Source: JBAXAM01 sp964565935 (GTDB taxonomy: Bacteria > Pseudomonadota > Gammaproteobacteria > UBA9339). From it: a stretch of 8,469 bases of DNA. The stretch is taken from contig CAZMGW010000053.1 in NCBI GenBank assembly GCA_964565935.1, positions 1 through 8,469 on the forward strand. The letters run 5' to 3'. Shown here piece after piece: positions 1 through 5,893 of this stretch; position 1 is the first letter of the stretch, and each line of letters begins with the position of its first letter. A program made the position numbers and the translations under genes. The notes under the pieces were generated by a model. That model was not told the origin of the DNA. It ran no database searches and worked only from the letters and a program-made list of their open reading frames with translations.

Positions 1-90
1 GGGATGAAGTACTCCTGAATTTACATAGTAAATTCAGGCAAGCGAAGCTTGAAACAGGTGATACCGCGGGCGTCAGCCTGCGGAGATTCA
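1..90. other. Compact structured sequence (three hairpins), possible ncRNA or mobile-element end
   Basis: No coding sequence is visible here, but three consecutive inverted repeats are packed into 70 bases. 14-24 pairs with 28-38 (11 bp perfect, CCTGAATTTAC with a 3-base loop). 39-43 pairs with 47-51 (CAAGC/GCTTG). 64-71 pairs with 76-83 (CCGCGGGC/GCCTGCGG, one G-T pair, loop GTCA). This part is more GC-rich than the surroundings. The pattern suits a folded RNA: a riboswitch or leader, the 3' guide-RNA region of an IS200/IS605-type tnpB gene, or another transposon end. I do not recognise a named family with confidence, and the element continues beyond the left edge, so only the fold is supported. 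Confidence 0.35.
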
Positions 91-120
91 TAAAAAGATT
101 AATATAACCGACTGTTTGAA

Positions 121-146
121 AAAAACATATAATTTTATATGTTTTT
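121..146. terminator. AT-rich bidirectional terminator-like hairpin
   Basis: 121-132 (A5 CATATAA) is perfectly complementary to 135-146 (TTATATG T5). This gives a 12-bp stem (11 bp if the loop is opened) flanked by A and T runs on either side, so it could end transcription in both directions. It separates the structured sequence on the left from the 65-residue precursor gene at 255. The stem is almost entirely A-T, so termination strength is uncertain. Confidence 0.4.
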
Positions 147-242
147 CAATTAGTTATGAACATGGGGGGCGTAGTCCTGCTTTTATGGTATTATGCCAAC
201 GTTGGTGTGTTACTAGGGTTGTAATCGTATCTTTCTACTAAT

Positions 243-247
243 AGGAG
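243..247 (+). promoter_or_regulatory. Shine-Dalgarno site of the 65-residue precursor gene
   Basis: AGGAG lies 7 bases before the ATG at 255, an ideal bacterial spacing. This fixes the start of the small precursor gene and is the best ribosome binding site in the window. No convincing -10/-35 pair is visible upstream between 150 and 242. Confidence 0.75.
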
Positions 248-254
248 AAAAATT

Positions 255-452
255 ATGTCTAAACTTAACATGATTCAAGAAAACAAGACGGATTCTGAAA
301 AAAAATTGGCTAAAATAACCAGCAAAGCATATCGTGAATTAACACATGGGGAGAGATGTCTTGTTGCTGGTGCTGGTTGTATGCTGTTATCTGGAACTTT
401 AACTGGACCATTAAATAACGGTGATACGGATAATGATAATAGAGCTGACTAA
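255..452 (+). CDS. RiPP precursor peptide A (double-glycine-type leader, Asp-rich core)
   Basis: This 65-residue peptide looks like a RiPP precursor for the maturation enzymes encoded at 1673-3970. Residues 1-40 form a charged, Lys/Glu-rich leader ending in YRELTHGERCLVAGA (26-40). Counted back from the G39-A40 site, E33 is at -8 and V37 at -4, as in leaders cut by C39 peptidases. The predicted core (41-65) starts GC, contains LSGTLTG and ends with DTDND plus four residues. The same leader motif and the same T-x-T-G/N/DTDND core occur in the precursor at 4377-4667, which argues strongly that both are real and share one pathway. It is tail-to-tail with the DUF6624 gene, 36 bp apart, and has an ideal Shine-Dalgarno site. 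The modification chemistry is inferred from the neighbouring enzymes; no exact homologue is recognised. Confidence 0.8.
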   Translation: MSKLNMIQENKTDSEKKLAKITSKAYRELTHGERCLVAGAGCMLLSGTLTGPLNNGDTDNDNRAD

Positions 453-488
453 CAGGGATAGCTAACGCGGCAGATCAGGAGTTGTTAT

Positions 489-1553
489 TCAGATAACCGG
501 ACATATATCTTTAAAGGTTTTTTTGTATTCAGACATTGGTTCTAACCCCACCTCTTTTCTAAACCTGTCAACCTGTTTTGCATCTCCAAGCAAAGCGGGT
601 TCCCACAGCCCCTTGCCAATACAACGTCCTTGAGTTCCATATTTTTGCGGTTTGTTCTCCGCAATCGCAATCCTATCGTATAGATAAGCATAATTTGACT
701 TTGATGTTTCGCCCACCAAGCAAAGCTTCCTTAACCTTTTAAGGATCATTTTTTGAAATTCCCTATCATGGTCTTGATGCTGAATCAAAAGCCAACCATT
801 GTGATCTGCTTTTTTTCCAAACTCGGAAACAACAAACCAATTATATTTTTTTAGAAGTTCCTTTAGTTCAGAGGTATGTTCAGTATCAATAAGTAGCTTT
901 TTTTGGACAGCTTTATCAAAATAAACCTTATCTATTAATTTTAATTTATTATATCCAGAAAAATACCATAATAAGCGGGCCTTTTGATCTATATTAACCA
1001 GAACTTGTAACTTATTTTTAACCCAAGAACAGTCGTTTATGTTTCCAGGGAATTTTTTGATTTTGCCTCTTTCTGATTTTTTGTATTCAAGAAATTCTTT
1101 AAATATAATATCAATTTTATGATTAGAATAATTACCGAAGTTAAGATATTCCAGGACACACGGTCCATCATCTGAAAACCGTAAACTAAGGCTATTCTCA
1201 TCGAATGTATAATATCCACCTTCGATTTTTCTTATCAATTCTTTGCAAGTAGCCCTTGGAATAGTTTGTTTAACAAACGGAACTTTAACATCGAAGTTTT
1301 CGTTAGCGGTTAAAGGAAGTTTAACCTTACATGAGGAAGAAATACAATCTACTTTAAAACTGCCGTCACTAGAACAAAATTCATAAGGTTTCTTAATAAA
1401 TGCCGACCTCAATAAATTGGCTTCCGGAGCAAATACTTCGAAGGTCAATACATGATAATCTTTGTAAATAGCAATATTTCTATTTTTGTAGATTTGTCCG
1501 CATGAGGCTGTTTCTGAAATAAGGATAAGCGCCAAAAAAAACATAGTTTTCAT
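489..1553 (-). CDS. Secreted DUF6624-family protein, function unknown
   Basis: This 354-residue protein has an N-terminal signal sequence (residues 1-18, hydrophobic FFLALILI). TASC at 15-18 resembles a lipobox but lacks the usual aliphatic residue at -3, so it may be periplasmic or a poorly predicted lipoprotein. Residues 20-175 carry several Cys (60, 70, 75, 103, 132) and match nothing I recognise. Residues 185-345 show the DUF6624 pattern: DQKAR (189-193), ID at 222-223, GWLLIQHQD (253-261), LYDRIA (291-296), QKYGTQ (303-308), and VDRFRKEVGLEPMSEY near the C-terminus. The family has no established activity; its conserved Gln/His/Arg/Tyr residues suggest an enzyme or binding fold. GAGGT lies a few bases before the ATG. 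It is downstream of gwsS on the same strand but has its own TTGACA promoter, so it may be an accessory or immunity-type gene, or simply a neighbour. Confidence 0.8.
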   Translation of the reverse strand: MKTMFFLALILISETASCGQIYKNRNIAIYKDYHVLTFEVFAPEANLLRSAFIKKPYEFCSSDGSFKVDCISSSCKVKLPLTANENFDVKVPFVKQTIPRATCKELIRKIEGGYYTFDENSLSLRFSDDGPCVLEYLNFGNYSNHKIDIIFKEFLEYKKSERGKIKKFPGNINDCSWVKNKLQVLVNIDQKARLLWYFSGYNKLKLIDKVYFDKAVQKKLLIDTEHTSELKELLKKYNWFVVSEFGKKADHNGWLLIQHQDHDREFQKMILKRLRKLCLVGETSKSNYAYLYDRIAIAENKPQKYGTQGRCIGKGLWEPALLGDAKQVDRFRKEVGLEPMSEYKKTFKDICPVI

Positions 1554-1606
1554 TACGCACCTCTTTATTTTGCTTCTATAATAGGGCCAATAAGAATGGA
1601 CATTTT

Positions 1607-1636
1607 ATTAAAATACTTCTATTGTACATATGTCAA
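1607..1636 (-). promoter_or_regulatory. Sigma70-type promoter of the DUF6624 gene
   Basis: On the minus strand a perfect -35 TTGACA (complement of 1631-1636) is followed by TTTAAT (complement of 1607-1612, 5/6 to TATAAT) with an 18-bp spacer. An alternative -10, TATTTT, lies at a 15-bp spacing. It sits between the stop of the SPASM maturase gene and the DUF6624 start at 1553, with about 50 bp of leader. The arrangement TTGACATA-N11-AGTATT is repeated exactly in front of the 96-residue precursor gene (4753-4758 leftwards), suggesting shared control. Confidence 0.55.
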
Positions 1637-1672
1637 GGCAACTTAAAATCACAGAACAAAACCGACACTTAG

Positions 1673-2704
1673 CTACTTTCCCCATTTTGCTGTATAGGGA
1701 TTATAATTACACCTTGATGGTTTAGATAACACACCATCAGGATCTGCTATATTTGCCCTACAATCCACACAAACATACCTAAACTCACATTCTTTGCAAG
1801 TATCTATATCATCTCTTTTGATTTTCCAATGTTTTGTATATTGCTTATTTGTTAAGATCATTTTTTTGACATTGCTTTGTTTGTAGTGACCAAAGCTTTC
1901 CTGCATAGCGTTGCAATTTTTTATCATGCCATTCACATCAATGCATAGTTTTTTGTTTAAACAGGTGTTGTAATTTTGAGCTTCTGAAAACAATATCAAG
2001 TTACAAATCATGAGTTTTTCAGAAATATATCCACAACAATGAGGAGAATCAACTTTGTTTGTGGTAAACAATAGTTTTTGATATACGCTGTTTACTTTAC
2101 ACTCATTTTTTGGAGCACCATGAAACACCACAATCTCTAATCTCGGATATTTTATAAGCAACCCATCATAGCCCATATTTTTTCTTAACATAGCATAGGG
2201 TAACGATAGCCTTAAAGACTTAAGGCGACAATTTTTTGAGGCATCTAATAACTTAGCGATATTGTCGAACTTAACTGGCTTGAATATACGCACTTCCAAC
2301 GCTTGGCATCCAAGCTCATCAAGGAGCCCTATAATATATGGATAATCATGGCTTGATTTGCTATCAACATCCACAACAGCATTAGAAATATAATGGGGAG
2401 ACTTCCATATCAAATCGATTTCTGGGAACATACTTGGTTTATTTGTGAATATGATATATTCATGCTCTTCTAAAAAGCCAACATATTCATTAATAACTTG
2501 TTGATCCTCAGCACAATATTCTTTAAACACCTCAATAAACGATTTCAATTTACATTTTTCTATGAAGTCGTAAAGATCATTTGGTACTATACGCATTTTA
2601 TGCCGATCAAAATCAACCAAGAGAGTTTGTTTATACCCTTTTGTTAATTTAACCGAAGAAAACAGTTTTAAATAGGCGTCATTGCTATTTTTTTTAACAA
2701 TCAT
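1673..2704 (-). CDS. gwsS: Grasp-with-spasm system SPASM-domain peptide maturase
   Basis: This 343-residue protein has a cysteine-rich SPASM C-terminus: C248, C254, C264 (C-x5-C-x9-C), then C303-x2-C306-x5-C312-x2-C315, and C332. SPASM domains bind auxiliary [4Fe-4S] clusters and usually engage peptide substrates. The N-terminus (AYLKLFSSVKLTKGYKQTLLVDFD, split here as residues 10-23 and 24-33) fits GwsS proteins. No CxxxCxxC radical-SAM motif is present where one would be expected (about residues 105-125 have no Cys), so classical SAM-radical chemistry cannot be assumed; CC at 223-224 is a further Cys pair. It ends the minus-strand operon and its ATG overlaps the stop of the 81-residue gene (ATGA, 2701-2704), implying translational coupling. 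The family is clear; the reaction is not. Confidence 0.85.
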   Translation of the reverse strand: MIVKKNSNDAYLKLFSSVKLTKGYKQTLLVDFDRHKMRIVPNDLYDFIEKCKLKSFIEVFKEYCAEDQQVINEYVGFLEEHEYIIFTNKPSMFPEIDLIWKSPHYISNAVVDVDSKSSHDYPYIIGLLDELGCQALEVRIFKPVKFDNIAKLLDASKNCRLKSLRLSLPYAMLRKNMGYDGLLIKYPRLEIVVFHGAPKNECKVNSVYQKLLFTTNKVDSPHCCGYISEKLMICNLILFSEAQNYNTCLNKKLCIDVNGMIKNCNAMQESFGHYKQSNVKKMILTNKQYTKHWKIKRDDIDTCKECEFRYVCVDCRANIADPDGVLSKPSRCNYNPYTAKWGK

Positions 2705-2946
2705 TTTATTTTCTTTATTTTTATGGGCGATTCCATGTTGCCAAATCTAGTAACGTGTTTATAAAAAGAAAAACAATAGGTGGCTTGAGACTTATAAAAA
2801 GATGAAAACGCACTTCTTGCTGATATAAAATCCGTTTTGTTGTTTAGACGCTTCATGAGATGTATATTTGCTGGCAATATACGATTGCTCTGTTTATCCT
2901 TAAAGTGAAAAAAAGACTTACCGAGTAATTTCTTGTTATTATTCAT
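2701..2946 (-). CDS. Small basic protein of unknown function, coupled between the two maturase genes
   Basis: This is an 81-residue protein rich in Lys, Ser, Phe and Tyr, with few acidic residues, so it should be strongly basic. It has no signal peptide, no membrane segment and one Cys (58). I recognise no family. It has no ELxxxE...LVxG leader, so it does not look like a third precursor. Its start overlaps the 3' end of the ATP-grasp gene by 8 bases (ATGAATAA) and its stop overlaps the start of the SPASM gene by 4 (ATGA). No strong Shine-Dalgarno site is visible, so it probably depends on coupled translation. Gapless coupling on both sides is good evidence that it is a real gene. Possible roles are a leader-binding (RRE-like) or scaffold protein for the two enzymes; this is inference from position only. 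Confidence 0.6.
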   Translation of the reverse strand: MNNNKKLLGKSFFHFKDKQSNRILPANIHLMKRLNNKTDFISARSAFSSFYKSQATYCFSFYKHVTRFGNMESPIKIKKIK

Positions 2947-3970
2947 AAATATGTTTTGCTTTTCTAATAAGAAAATCCGCCACTTTTTTCTCTAAATAAT
3001 AATTACAGGGTTTTGATACCATGCCAAACTGTCCAATAGGATTGATCTCAAGAAATACATATTTATTGTCATAAGTGTAAACCATATCAATAGATGCGCA
3101 TTGTAAGTCTATTTGTTTCAAAAGCCCCCGGAGTTTTTGTTTGAGTTTTTTTGGTAATGTGAAGGGAACGCATCTGTTGGCATTGCTATAGTCGTACCTC
3201 CTAAAATCAATCGCTGTTTTTGTATTTGATTGCGAGAAAATAGCCATAGAATAAAATTTATTGTCGAGATAAAATATTCTTAGTTCAAACTCTTTTTCTA
3301 GCAAAGATTGGAAAAGAGATACCCCAAAATGCTGTGGTAATTTGTTAATGAGCTCGGCGGTAACTTCCTCTGTATACATTATGGCACCGCCCGCATTGCC
3401 CATGTACATCATGCCATCGCCAAGCGCTTTAGTAATGATTCTACCATGATTATTTAGAAATGTAATAAGCTCGCATTTTGAGTTGGTGATTATAGTTTCT
3501 GGAATGGTTAAACCAATTTTGGATGCTTGTTCCAATACTTCAAGTTTGTTCAAATCTTTAAACCCACAACTATTGAGTGAATAATTGTTTTTATGTAGAT
3601 GGTGCAAAATCCAATCAGAAAGAACTTTTCTTTCGTTTTTTATATGGGTCCTTAATGCTATGGAGCCGCCTATTTTATTTTTTTCTTTAATGTTCGGGCT
3701 AAACAAGCTTCTTCTTTTAATATTGATAACCCCGTTATACCAGCGACGAAACCATAAGAAATTTTTATTTTCAACATTAAACAAATTCTCAATGGTCTTA
3801 TTTTTATGAATGCTAAAGCTTTTGGAATTATTTGTTAGAATAATTGAAAAACAGTTCTCTAGAAAATCTGCACCGTTTATTCTTTCATAATTTTGATCCT
3901 TAAAAAACAACCAATCTATAACTTCATCCGTTGATTGTTCGCAATCAGATTTGCTTATTAATACAAGCAT
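2939..3970 (-). CDS. gwsG: Grasp-with-spasm system ATP-grasp peptide maturase
   Basis: This 343-residue ATP-grasp ligase belongs to the group related to microviridin/graspetide ligases (MvdC/MvdD type). These use ATP to activate Asp/Glu side chains and join them to Thr/Ser hydroxyls or Lys amines. Visible features are the N-terminal pre-ATP-grasp region (MLVLISKSD, STDEVIDWL), FLWFRRW (71-77), IPETIITN (156-163), the ATP-binding lysine region ITKALGDG (179-186), EFELRIFYLDNKFYS (227-241) with DFRRYDY (255-261), and the metal-binding end D295...FLEINPIGQFG (306-316, with E308 and N310). It is the first gene of the coupled minus-strand operon. The start is at the ATG because the family begins just here; AGGA lies 12 bases upstream (3983-3986), a rather long spacing. 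Substrates are most likely the precursors at 255-452 and 4377-4667. Confidence 0.88.
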   Translation of the reverse strand: MLVLISKSDCEQSTDEVIDWLFFKDQNYERINGADFLENCFSIILTNNSKSFSIHKNKTIENLFNVENKNFLWFRRWYNGVINIKRRSLFSPNIKEKNKIGGSIALRTHIKNERKVLSDWILHHLHKNNYSLNSCGFKDLNKLEVLEQASKIGLTIPETIITNSKCELITFLNNHGRIITKALGDGMMYMGNAGGAIMYTEEVTAELINKLPQHFGVSLFQSLLEKEFELRIFYLDNKFYSMAIFSQSNTKTAIDFRRYDYSNANRCVPFTLPKKLKQKLRGLLKQIDLQCASIDMVYTYDNKYVFLEINPIGQFGMVSKPCNYYLEKKVADFLIRKAKHIYE

Positions 3971-4376
3971 GGCTAAAAAATGTCCTAATTAATGAAAAAA
4001 ATGAGATAGTTTTTTGATATAATAGACTCTTGAGTTAATGTTCTTGGATCGTCATTAATGCTATGTTTTTACAGAGGCATATCCTTAAACCAATCATTAA
4101 CTTTGCTTCTAGAAAGTAAATTATCGACCATATACCCATGATGCATAAAGGTGCGACGAACCTCGTTGCGAGATATTCCACGAGCTTACGTCCATAATAG
4201 GATCTTCTATTTTAAGCAAAGCGCACCCAACAACTGAAGCTACTGAGTGCGCTATTACGTACGCTCAGGACTTTATGTGGGATTTTATAAATTAAACCAA
4301 AACACAACCCCCAAGCCCTATGACTTTCTCTACATTATATAATATAGCTATCTGAAAGATTCTATCGAGTTAGTTG
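3971..4376. other. 406-bp gap: upstream region of gwsG with degenerate coding traces
   Basis: No intact gene is seen. Two overlapping minus-strand open stretches in different frames, 4124-4264 and 4069-4185, translate to protein-like sequence (for example VASVVGCALLKIEDPIMD, and SRNEVRRTFMHHGYMVD ending WFKDMPL then stop). They may be the two halves of one frameshifted gene remnant. A 7-bp inverted repeat AGCGCAC/GTGCGCT lies at 4220-4226/4247-4253, and a perfect ATTATATAAT palindrome at 4334-4343 contains a TATAAT on the minus strand without a matching -35. TATTAT (complement of 4019-4024) is a possible -10 for gwsG, also without a good -35. The maturase operon may therefore rely on readthrough from the precursor promoter. 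Confidence 0.4.
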
Positions 4377-4667
4377 TCAGTCAGGATCGTTATCGGTGTC
4401 TGGATCCGGATTCCTAGGCGACCCTGTTGCTGTAACAGACAATTGTACTGAAGGGCACCCTACAACACCTCCGACTAAAGAGGTCCCATCACATTTTAAT
4501 TCTTTATGTTGGCTTGGGTCAAGACTGTCTAGTTTATTTAATGATCCAGAAATTGATGCTGCAGAATTTCTCATGCCGCTTACCAGAACCATCTCATCGT
4601 TCTTCAATTCTCTGTGTTGGTTCTGGTCGAGGTTTACTGCCACTATATGTCTATTTTTCATTGTCAT
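4377..4667 (-). CDS. RiPP precursor peptide B with tandem leader-core-leader-core units
   Basis: This is a 96-residue precursor starting at MTMKNRH; GGAG (4675-4678) lies 7 bases upstream, which favours this ATG over one 27 bases further out. Residues 13-32 (LDQNQHRELKNDEMVLVSGM) and 49-68 (LDPSQHKELKCDGTSLVGGV) are two copies of one leader motif, 11 of 20 identical. After the first comes a core-like stretch SISGSLNKLDSLD (38-50). After the second comes the C-terminal core with GC (70-71), LSVTATG (76-82) and DTDND (90-94). Both cores resemble TLTGPLNNGDTDND of the precursor at 255-452. Thr/Ser followed by Asp fits side-chain ester or amide formation by the ATP-grasp enzyme. It lies upstream of gwsG on the same strand and is divergent from the exporter genes. 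An alternative reading is a single precursor with an extended leader, but repetition of both motif types favours two units. Confidence 0.8.
   Translation of the reverse strand: MTMKNRHIVAVNLDQNQHRELKNDEMVLVSGMRNSAASISGSLNKLDSLDPSQHKELKCDGTSLVGGVVGCPSVQLSVTATGSPRNPDPDTDNDPD
4464..4631 (-). repeat. Internal direct repeat of the leader-encoding segment (copies 4572-4631 and 4464-4523)
   Basis: The 60-bp segments coding for residues 13-32 and 49-68 of precursor B are still visibly related at DNA level. In one 26-base stretch about 20 bases match (plus strand around TTCAATTCTCTGTGTTGG versus TTTAATTCTTTATGTTGG). This indicates an old internal duplication rather than convergence. The repeat unit is 108 bp (36 codons), so leader and following core were duplicated together. 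Confidence 0.65.
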
Positions 4668-4704
4668 ACATAATCTCCAAAAATTAGTCCACACACATCA
4701 CTCA

Positions 4705-4720
4705 GGGGTGGATCCCCACC
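4705..4720 (-). promoter_or_regulatory. Hairpin/palindrome in the 5' leader of precursor B mRNA
   Basis: GGTGG (4707-4711) and CCACC (4716-4720) form a perfect 5-bp inverted repeat with loop ATCC; an alternative pairing is GGGG (4705-4708) with CCCC (4714-4717). It lies between the promoter at 4732-4758 and the Shine-Dalgarno site at 4675-4678, so it could be an operator or an RNA hairpin affecting expression. No protein ligand is suggested by the sequence. Confidence 0.3.
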
Positions 4721-4731
4721 AGCTCGTACAT

Positions 4732-4758
4732 TTAATACTAGTTTATTGTTTATGTCAA
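4732..4758 (-). promoter_or_regulatory. Promoter of precursor B (minus strand)
   Basis: On the minus strand a perfect TTGACA (complement of 4753-4758) is followed by AGTATTAAAT. Possible -10 boxes are TTAAAT at 17 bp or TATTAA at 15 bp, each 4/6. The block TTGACATA-N11-AGTATT is the same, with the same spacing, as in front of the DUF6624 gene (1610-1636). The transcript would start about 60 bases upstream of the ATG at 4667 and could read on into the maturase operon. Confidence 0.5.
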
Positions 4759-4777
4759 AAACTTTGTGCATTATAGC

Positions 4778-4800
4778 TTTCCACGACAGGCCGCTGGAAA
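4778..4800. promoter_or_regulatory. Operator-like palindrome TTTCCA-N11-TGGAAA upstream of the exporter genes
   Basis: TTTCCA (4778-4783) and TGGAAA (4795-4800) are perfect inverted repeats separated by 11 bases, a geometry typical of sites for dimeric regulators. It lies about 40 bp before the adaptor ATG and just after a weak promoter-like pair (TTGTTT 4746-4751, CATTAT 4769-4774). No regulator gene is present in this window to assign to it. Confidence 0.35.
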
Positions 4801-4837
4801 TATGTTTTAATAGTTGGGAAATAAAAACCGGTTATCT

Positions 4838-5893
4838 ATGACAAACGAAGAAAACCAAGACCAAGATTCTCAGCAAACACCTTTGTTTCGCAAAGAAGTT
4901 TTGCAAATTAAAAAAGGCAATTACTTCGGTAAAACCCTTATCGTTACCCCAATTTCTTTTTCGGTCTGGTCGTTTGGGCTGTTTTTAATTGCTGTTGCGG
5001 TCGGTTTATTTTTATATTTTGGCGAATATTCAAAACGGCATGAGGCGAAGGGCATGTTGGTACCTGATAAAGGCCTAATAACTCTTTATGCCAGCACCAA
5101 AGGAACGATTATAAAGAGATTTGTCCAGCAAGGTGAAGCAGTCCAAAAGGGGCAGTTGCTTTATTTGATATCCACCGAACAAGAAGCGGTGACTGAGCAA
5201 AGCCTATCCGCTCAGCAAGTAGAATTGTTAGAAAAGCAAATCGCAGTTCAAAAAAGCCGAATCAGCATGTATGAAAAGAACGCTGCTGGTTATAAGAGCT
5301 TGCTAAAACAGCACTACATTTCAGAACCAGAATATCAAAAGCGTCAGGATGAATATTTAGCAGCGAAACTCGCATTGCATACCTTTGAAAAAGACTTGGC
5401 GCAAGCAAAAGGCGGGGTCGACTATGCAATTCGTTCGCCTGGAGACGGCGTCATATCGGCGCTAATCGCTACGGTTGGTGATCACGTGGCGGCGGAAGCG
5501 CCCCTGGTTTCAATTATCCCCAAAGATTCTGTATTAGAAGGCGTATTGTTTGTTCCTACCAGCCAAATTGGTTTCGTCAAGCCAGGCCAAAAGGTTCTAT
5601 TAAAATTTGCAGCTTATCCTTATCAACAGTTTGGATTGTATGAGTCAACCATAAATAGAATTGATAAGAGCATTCTTACACCACAAGACGTGAGAGGTCT
5701 TCCGATTAAAATGGAGGAGGGCTTTTATCGCGTGATTGTCACCTTACAGAAGCAGACAGTGATGGCGTATGGCAAACCTCATTCGCTTACCGCCGGAATG
5801 CTTCTTGATGGGGTGATTTTGGGTGATAAACGCAGCATTTGGCAGTGGATTATGGAGCCCATCTACAGTCTTAAGGGAAGTCTTAAATCATGA
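4838..5893 (+). CDS. HlyD-family periplasmic adaptor of a peptide exporter (CvaA/RaxA-like)
   Basis: This 351-residue membrane fusion protein links an inner-membrane ABC exporter to the outer membrane. A short hydrophilic cytoplasmic end (1-37) is followed by one membrane segment (about 38-60, VWSFGLFLIAVAVGLFLYFG). Next come a first lipoyl-like half (about 72-112, GEAVQKGQLLYLIS), a Glu/Gln-rich coiled coil (about 113-193), the second lipoyl half (198-228, SPGDGVISALIATVGDHVA), a beta-barrel region, and the usual C-terminus LTAGMLLDGVILGDKRS before a WQWIMEPIY end. The ATG at 4838 is chosen; an in-frame TTG at 4814 would add 8 residues, and neither has a clear Shine-Dalgarno site. The stop overlaps the transporter start by ATGA (5890-5893), so the two are co-translated. 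It should export the mature RiPP. Confidence 0.88.
   Translation: MTNEENQDQDSQQTPLFRKEVLQIKKGNYFGKTLIVTPISFSVWSFGLFLIAVAVGLFLYFGEYSKRHEAKGMLVPDKGLITLYASTKGTIIKRFVQQGEAVQKGQLLYLISTEQEAVTEQSLSAQQVELLEKQIAVQKSRISMYEKNAAGYKSLLKQHYISEPEYQKRQDEYLAAKLALHTFEKDLAQAKGGVDYAIRSPGDGVISALIATVGDHVAAEAPLVSIIPKDSVLEGVLFVPTSQIGFVKPGQKVLLKFAAYPYQQFGLYESTINRIDKSILTPQDVRGLPIKMEEGFYRVIVTLQKQTVMAYGKPHSLTAGMLLDGVILGDKRSIWQWIMEPIYSLKGSLKS

Noticed and set aside
1037..1219. Minus-strand 60-codon reading frame inside the DUF6624 gene
   Set aside because: It is out of frame within a gene that has clear family motifs and a signal peptide.
3585..3809. Plus-strand 74-codon reading frame rich in Leu and Phe
   Set aside because: It lies wholly antisense to the ATP-grasp gene and has no ribosome binding site; the hydrophobic look comes from reading the complement of Lys/Asn-rich codons.
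4464..4631. CRISPR-like or regulatory DNA repeat
   Set aside because: The two copies are coding-frame repeats of the leader motif in precursor B; there are only two, diverged, with no spacers.
4396..4776. Plus-strand 126-codon reading frame opposite precursor B
   Set aside because: The minus frame has a good Shine-Dalgarno site, a TTGACA promoter and motifs shared with precursor A; the plus frame has none of these.
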